NCBI GenBank assembly: GCA_016169945.1 | Contig: JADLSH010000256.1 | Coordinates: 744,001-808,000 of the forward strand | Direction of reading: 5' to 3' | From: Trachythela sp. YZ-2020 | Lineage: Eukaryota > Cnidaria > Anthozoa > Malacalcyonacea > Clavulariidae | Length of the DNA: 64,000 nucleotides | Shown: piece after piece, positions 61,099 to 64,000 of the stretch | Layout of the letters: every line of letters begins with the position of its first letter | How positions within the stretch are numbered: the first letter of the stretch is position 1 | Program-made: the position numbers and the translations under genes | Notes under the pieces: generated by a model | What the model was told of the DNA's origin: nothing | Databases searched by the model: none | The model's input: the letters and a program-made list of their open reading frames with translations, nothing else

Positions 61099-61194
61099 AT
61101 ATGCGCGCGTTCAAAAATATTTGGTATATTCAAACAAAAAAATGCTGTAACAGGTGAATAATTTTGTGGAATCGTTATATATTAATCTGTAGGT

Positions 61195-62000
61195 ATTCAT
61201 CACCATTTTCAATATTGCTCAGTCGTTATTGGGAAAGTAAAGGTGATGTTATAAACGCGACATCTTTTAGCGACAACTCGCCATGAGAATCGTTAAAAAT
61301 CCAATCAAATATCATATTACTTCATTTGCATTGCAAGTTGTCGCTAAAAGTTGTCCCATCTAACATCGCCTTAAAACAAGCTTGAATTGTTTGGCCTATA
61401 TGCTTGGATAACTGCTGCTCGAATAACAAAAAACTATGCATTGTTATACTCGTGTTTGGGCGGTGAAAACTTTTGAATTTCATCATTGAGGATATAGTGT
61501 ATTGTGAAAACAATATTGGGTTAATCTATTCAAATTCGTCAAACACTTTCACCTGCTGATCCTTGAGTAGACGTCAACGTTTCGTCAAGTACAAATATAC
61601 AGTAAAGGCGTCACGTCCACATCGCATCCATGTGCAGCTGGCATCTTTATGTGTATACTTACTGCCTGCATGTAAAATAATAACACTATATTTAAAAGAA
61701 ACACAGTAAAATTAAGTTACGATTAAATTTCTGATTGTATGGAAAATACTGTAGACTGTATATGCATGTATGCTTCCAGAGCTAACAACATGGAGTGACT
61801 GTTCTCTATTAAAAAGTTGAACAACATGATACCTATTTACCATAAATAGTACGTTAGAATCATTGGGTTATTAGCGTGCATTATCGTGAATATAATAATA
61901 TGTACAGTATTTAGTGGATATTGAAAACAAAAACTTGAAAAAAAAATTACATCTTGACCGCCCGAGATAAGGAGCCATAAGTCAAGACGCCGGCACATAT
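61195..62000. repeat. Diverged repeat, copy 2 (partner 56740-57480)
   Basis: It is collinear with the copy at 56.7 kb, apart from the MITE at 61242-61373. Both copies have the same orientation. Confidence 0.65.
61242..61373. mobile_element. Short MITE (TTTTAGCGACAACT ends)
   Basis: Inverted ends of about 38 bases (AAGGTGATGTTATAAACGCG ... TTTTAGCGACAACT and complement) enclose about 50 bases. The partner repeat at 56.7 kb lacks it. Confidence 0.75.
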
Positions 62001-62580
62001 TGTGTAGGTTATATTTTCTGTACAAAAAGTATTAGTTACAGTGTGCAATATTACATGTCTTTATCAACATATATAGACACAATGCACAAAGAATGTTGCC
62101 AATGTGGTACTGAGCTTAGAATTTGAGTTTGACTTGCTGCTGCATGTTTACTGCATGTTTGTTAAGGCCCAAACACAGCGGTACATTTAGATAACGCAGA
62201 TCTACACTAGAGTCTACAAAATTCGTAATCTTAATTGATATAAAACAAAATAAGGAGCAAATACTTTTCAGTGAACACAAAAAAACCAACTGTGTTCCCG
62301 TAATGGATATCATCCTCATCTTTCGTACAAGCATACACAACAAGCATACGCCATTATACAACATAGGCTACATGCATCCGCAAAAATGTCATTGACTTTG
62401 AAATTGTATAAAGGAAGAATAAAAGTGCAGATATGCATGTAGTGTTGTTCAGGAAATTTCCGAATGAAATTGATAAACACAATATTAAGGGTCAGGACTC
62501 TAAGGTCGATATTGTCAGTATATGTCGCCGTAAGCTCCTTATTTCGCCTACTATCGTGTAGCATGGATACCCTATATAAT
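62001..62580. other. No gene recognised
   Basis: Both strands show only short frames of AT-rich composition and no repeat partner elsewhere in the window. Confidence 0.4.
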
Positions 62581-62584
62581 TTGT

Positions 62585-62711
62585 CATGTAAGGGTTATTT
62601 AAATATAAATATTAAAGCCCAGCAAATGACTTTCAAACAAGACATTTAAAATAAAAGAGTAAAATTTATTTACTTATATACGTTTTGTTGTTTACTTTAC
62701 AACATCTTCAG
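62585..62711 (-). mobile_element. LINE fragment (ORF1-ORF2 spacer)
   Basis: It is the complement of about 44625-44745 in the LINE at 43.6 kb (GAAGATGTTGTAAA, AATAAATTTTACTC, AAAGTCATTTGCTGGGCTTT). Confidence 0.8.
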
Positions 62712-63010
62712 ATGCACTGCAAAAAATCGATTTCTTATTTTAAGAAAATAATTCGTATTTTAAGAACAAAATTACTTGTTTTAAGAAAATTTGGCTTGTC
62801 CCGTGGGTAAGTAAAATATTCTTGACAAGAATCTTATTTCAAGAAAATTATTCTTAAAATAAGAAAATTATTCTTGTTAGAAAAAAAATCTTGGCAAGAA
62901 AATTTTTCTAATTTTGTCCCGTGGGTAAATAAAATATTCTAGCTAAGAAAATTTTTCTTATTTCAAGAATACCTTCTAGAAAAAGAATACCTTCCATTCA
63001 ACAAATTATT
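62711..63010. repeat. AAGAAAAT-type palindrome array beginning CACTGCAAAAAA
   Basis: It starts GCACTGCAAAAAATCG and consists of inverted TTATTTTAAGAAAAT / TTCTTGACAAGAA motifs with two CTTGTCCCGTGGGTAA-type blocks. The CACTNNAAAAA start matches the ends of the element at 33388. Confidence 0.7.
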
Positions 63011-64000
63011 TTTGTAATCTAAAAAAACAGAGTACATTTGTTTCAATATTTTTAAAGTTTTATTATACATGCATGTACGACAACGGATTTTCACACAACA
63101 TGGATATATAAACAGAATGCTATGTATTAAAGTTCTCATTCGATGTCAAATGTTCAATTTGAAATCGCATTCATTGGTAATCTACACGATTCGATGAACT
63201 TATATATATTATTTTTGGATTAATTGCTGGATAAATTAATTATTCTTTCTGAACAAAACATTTGTTGAACAATGGAATGCTCATTCCACACAAGGCAGTT
63301 TATTCCTTCATTGGACAGATCCAGTTGGCTAGAATGTTTTTGTAGATAACTGGTTGCCTTGAATGATGAGTCAACTTTCAAATCATCTTAAAACAATAAA
63401 TGGTGACAATTACAATAGATAATAGACTAAAACAGTATAGTACACTTGGGTGCAATTTGAGGTTTTAAAAGACAATGTTGTAACTCCTATGACTGACAAA
63501 AACTAGGGGGCTTAGTCGAAAGGGCTTTTGAGCCGGAGGGAACCACACTTCGGTTTGACTAATTGAGGGCTTCACACCCCATGCACAAAGGGCCATAGAG
63601 CTCTTTTTTGTGTCTGTGGCATAAGTTGTCAGTAACCTATACAGTGGCAATCACCCTCACAATGAAACCAAACAAGTTTCCTTGACAAGGTTAGGATAAT
63701 AAATTAAACAGGGCACATTGTAATTAAAGGGTTAAAAGTAATTCAGCAAATTAAAAATATATTCTTCCTCAAGTGTACTTTTAACAGTTAAAGGGAGATC
63801 AAGGGAGAACTTAGTGATTTTCAAATTTTGTCTATTGGGAAACAATACTGACCTACCTATGGGATCTTGTTCGAAAGAGCCCCTGGGAGACATGAGCCAC
63901 TTGGACCGGACCCAATGCACCTAGGGTTTCTTTTCAATTAAGGCCGGGAGCCCCCCCTAAGCCAAAGTTAGATCAGTGATTCAAGGTGCATTGGATCTCA
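63011..64000. other. No gene recognised
   Basis: Short diverged repeats with GGGGCTTAGTCGAAAGGGC and GGAGCCCCCCCTAAGCC are present at 63.5 and 63.95 kb. No coding stretch of note. Confidence 0.4.

Overview
The window reads as animal nuclear DNA. It is AT-rich, its genes are split by GT-AG introns, and most of it is mobile-element debris (CR1/L2-type LINEs, hAT-, P-, mariner-, Ginger- and Academ-like DNA elements, Helitron-like elements, foldbacks). A cellular-type RNA-dependent RNA polymerase (RdRP), which only some animal lineages keep, together with this element mix, suggests an early-branching animal, most plausibly a cnidarian. That taxonomic call is inference.

The one apparently intact host gene lies on the minus strand from 10564 to 1393 and runs off the left edge. 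Its first coding exon (10564-6660) encodes a CxxC...CxxC zinc module resembling the C-terminal RNA-binding (RD) domain of RIG-I-like receptors, then a complete Dicer/RLR-type helicase, then the start of an RdRP. Three more exons (2922-2745, 2386-2101, 1643-1393) join in phase at GT-AG sites and carry successive RdRP blocks, giving 1540 residues in the window. The RdRP catalytic DxDGD block must lie left of base 1. I therefore read one gene encoding an RD-like/helicase/RdRP fusion, a likely dsRNA-sensing and small-RNA-amplifying protein. Its first intron holds a 3.07-kb foldback element with arms of about 1.3 kb.

Region by region: 0.5-1.3 kb Helitron-like element in an intron; 1.4-10.6 kb the fusion gene; 11.8-12.8 kb LINE tail carrying a hAT-type MITE; 13.2-17.4 kb copy A of a ~3.95-kb repeat unit; 17.4-20.9 kb decayed Ginger1-like gene (gypsy-type integrase, Ulp1 protease, PHD finger); 21.2-26.1 kb a small hairpin element split by a 4-kb P-like THAP transposon; 26.5-27.0 kb LINE fragment; 27.0-38.2 kb repeat unit copies B and C carrying a Helitron-like insert, a mariner remnant and a 4.6-kb TA-flanked element with palindrome arrays; 38.4-38.8 kb LINE RT fragment; 39.7-42.6 kb second foldback; 43.5-49.9 kb decayed LINE interrupted by a 3.4-kb element with 31-bp TIRs, a 9-bp target duplication and an XPG/FEN-like nuclease; 49.9-51.0 kb an 18-bp minisatellite; 51-64 kb scattered repeats, LINE ends, a second member of the TA/palindrome family, and a third Helitron-like copy.

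No tRNA, rRNA, CRISPR or bacterial-type feature is supported. Splice sites were placed by reading consensus and protein continuity and have not been tested against transcripts.
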